5,442 bases of DNA from Candidatus Gastranaerophilales bacterium (GTDB lineage Bacteria; Cyanobacteriota; Vampirovibrionia; Gastranaerophilales; Gastranaerophilaceae). The stretch lies in the NCBI GenBank assembly GCA_021199975.1, contig JAJQHF010000230.1:1-5442 (forward strand), read 5' to 3'. Made by a program: the position numbers and the translations under genes. This document shows positions 5,378-5,442 of the stretch, one piece after another. A model generated the notes under the pieces. That model was not told the DNA's origin, searched no databases, and saw only the letters and a program-made list of their open reading frames with translations. How positions within the stretch are numbered: position 1 is the stretch's first letter; every line of letters starts with the position of its first letter.

Positions 5378-5442
5378 ATGAAAAATTTTTTAGTTTTAAT
5401 AATTTTAATGTGCGGTTTATCAGTTTACGCAAAGACTATAAC
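5378..5442 (+). CDS. secreted protein with Sec signal peptide (5' partial)
   Basis: The first 21 codons of a gene running off the right edge. They encode a textbook Sec signal peptide: a short basic start (MKN), a hydrophobic core (FLVLIILMCGLSV) and a signal peptidase I site VYA with cleavage expected before KT. The cysteine at residue 12 is not in a lipobox (the residue before it is Met), so a lipoprotein is unlikely. An in-frame ATG at 5369 is an alternative start but has AAGG only one base upstream. ATG 5378 has GAGG at 5371-5374, also close, and AAGG at 5364-5367 ten bases upstream. The mature protein is not in the window, so function is unknown. It lies 147 bp after the lysozyme-fusion gene and beyond its hairpin, so it is probably a separate transcription unit. 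Confidence 0.7.
   Translation, partial: MKNFLVLIILMCGLSVYAKTI

Overview
This is an AT-rich bacterial window that looks like an oxygen-sensitive anaerobe. The evidence is a PerR-type peroxide sensor, a very small rubredoxin and a flavodiiron protein side by side on the minus strand. TGG encodes Trp and TGA is used only as a stop, so the code is standard. The low GC, the short signal peptide at the right edge, and the EF-hand/coiled-coil/lysozyme protein would fit a gut anaerobe such as a Gastranaerophilales (Melainabacteria) member. That placement is an impression only; a low-GC Firmicute or another anaerobic phylum is not excluded.

Layout, left to right. Positions 2-106 may be the 3' end of a gene entering from the left (weak). 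A sigma70-like promoter and a strong AGGGGG ribosome site then lead into a basic 234-residue protein of unknown function (222-926, +). It converges tail to tail, with a 4-bp gap, on the minus-strand cluster fprA (931-2115), rubredoxin (2158-2298) and perR (2364-2750). A 194-bp divergent intergenic region follows, holding a PerR-box-like inverted repeat next to the perR start and a 10-bp-phased direct repeat. Rightwards lies a 761-residue acidic modular protein (2945-5230, +): a novel N-terminal region, one EF-hand, a Glu/Thr then Ser/Gly/Thr linker, about 315 residues of coiled coil, and a C-terminal lysozyme-family domain rich in cysteine. A long hairpin follows its stop. The window ends inside a gene that starts with a clear Sec signal peptide (5378 onward).

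The minus-strand genes form a coherent scavenging module. Rubredoxin would hand electrons to the flavodiiron protein, which reduces O2 (or NO) to a harmless product. PerR, which carries all five expected regulatory-metal ligands including the diagnostic Asp, would derepress the set, and probably itself, under peroxide. The divergent lysozyme protein has no obvious link to this chemistry. It is the least ordinary object here: a cell-wall-cleaving domain whose cysteine content suggests an oxidising extracytoplasmic location, on a protein with no recognisable signal peptide or membrane segment.
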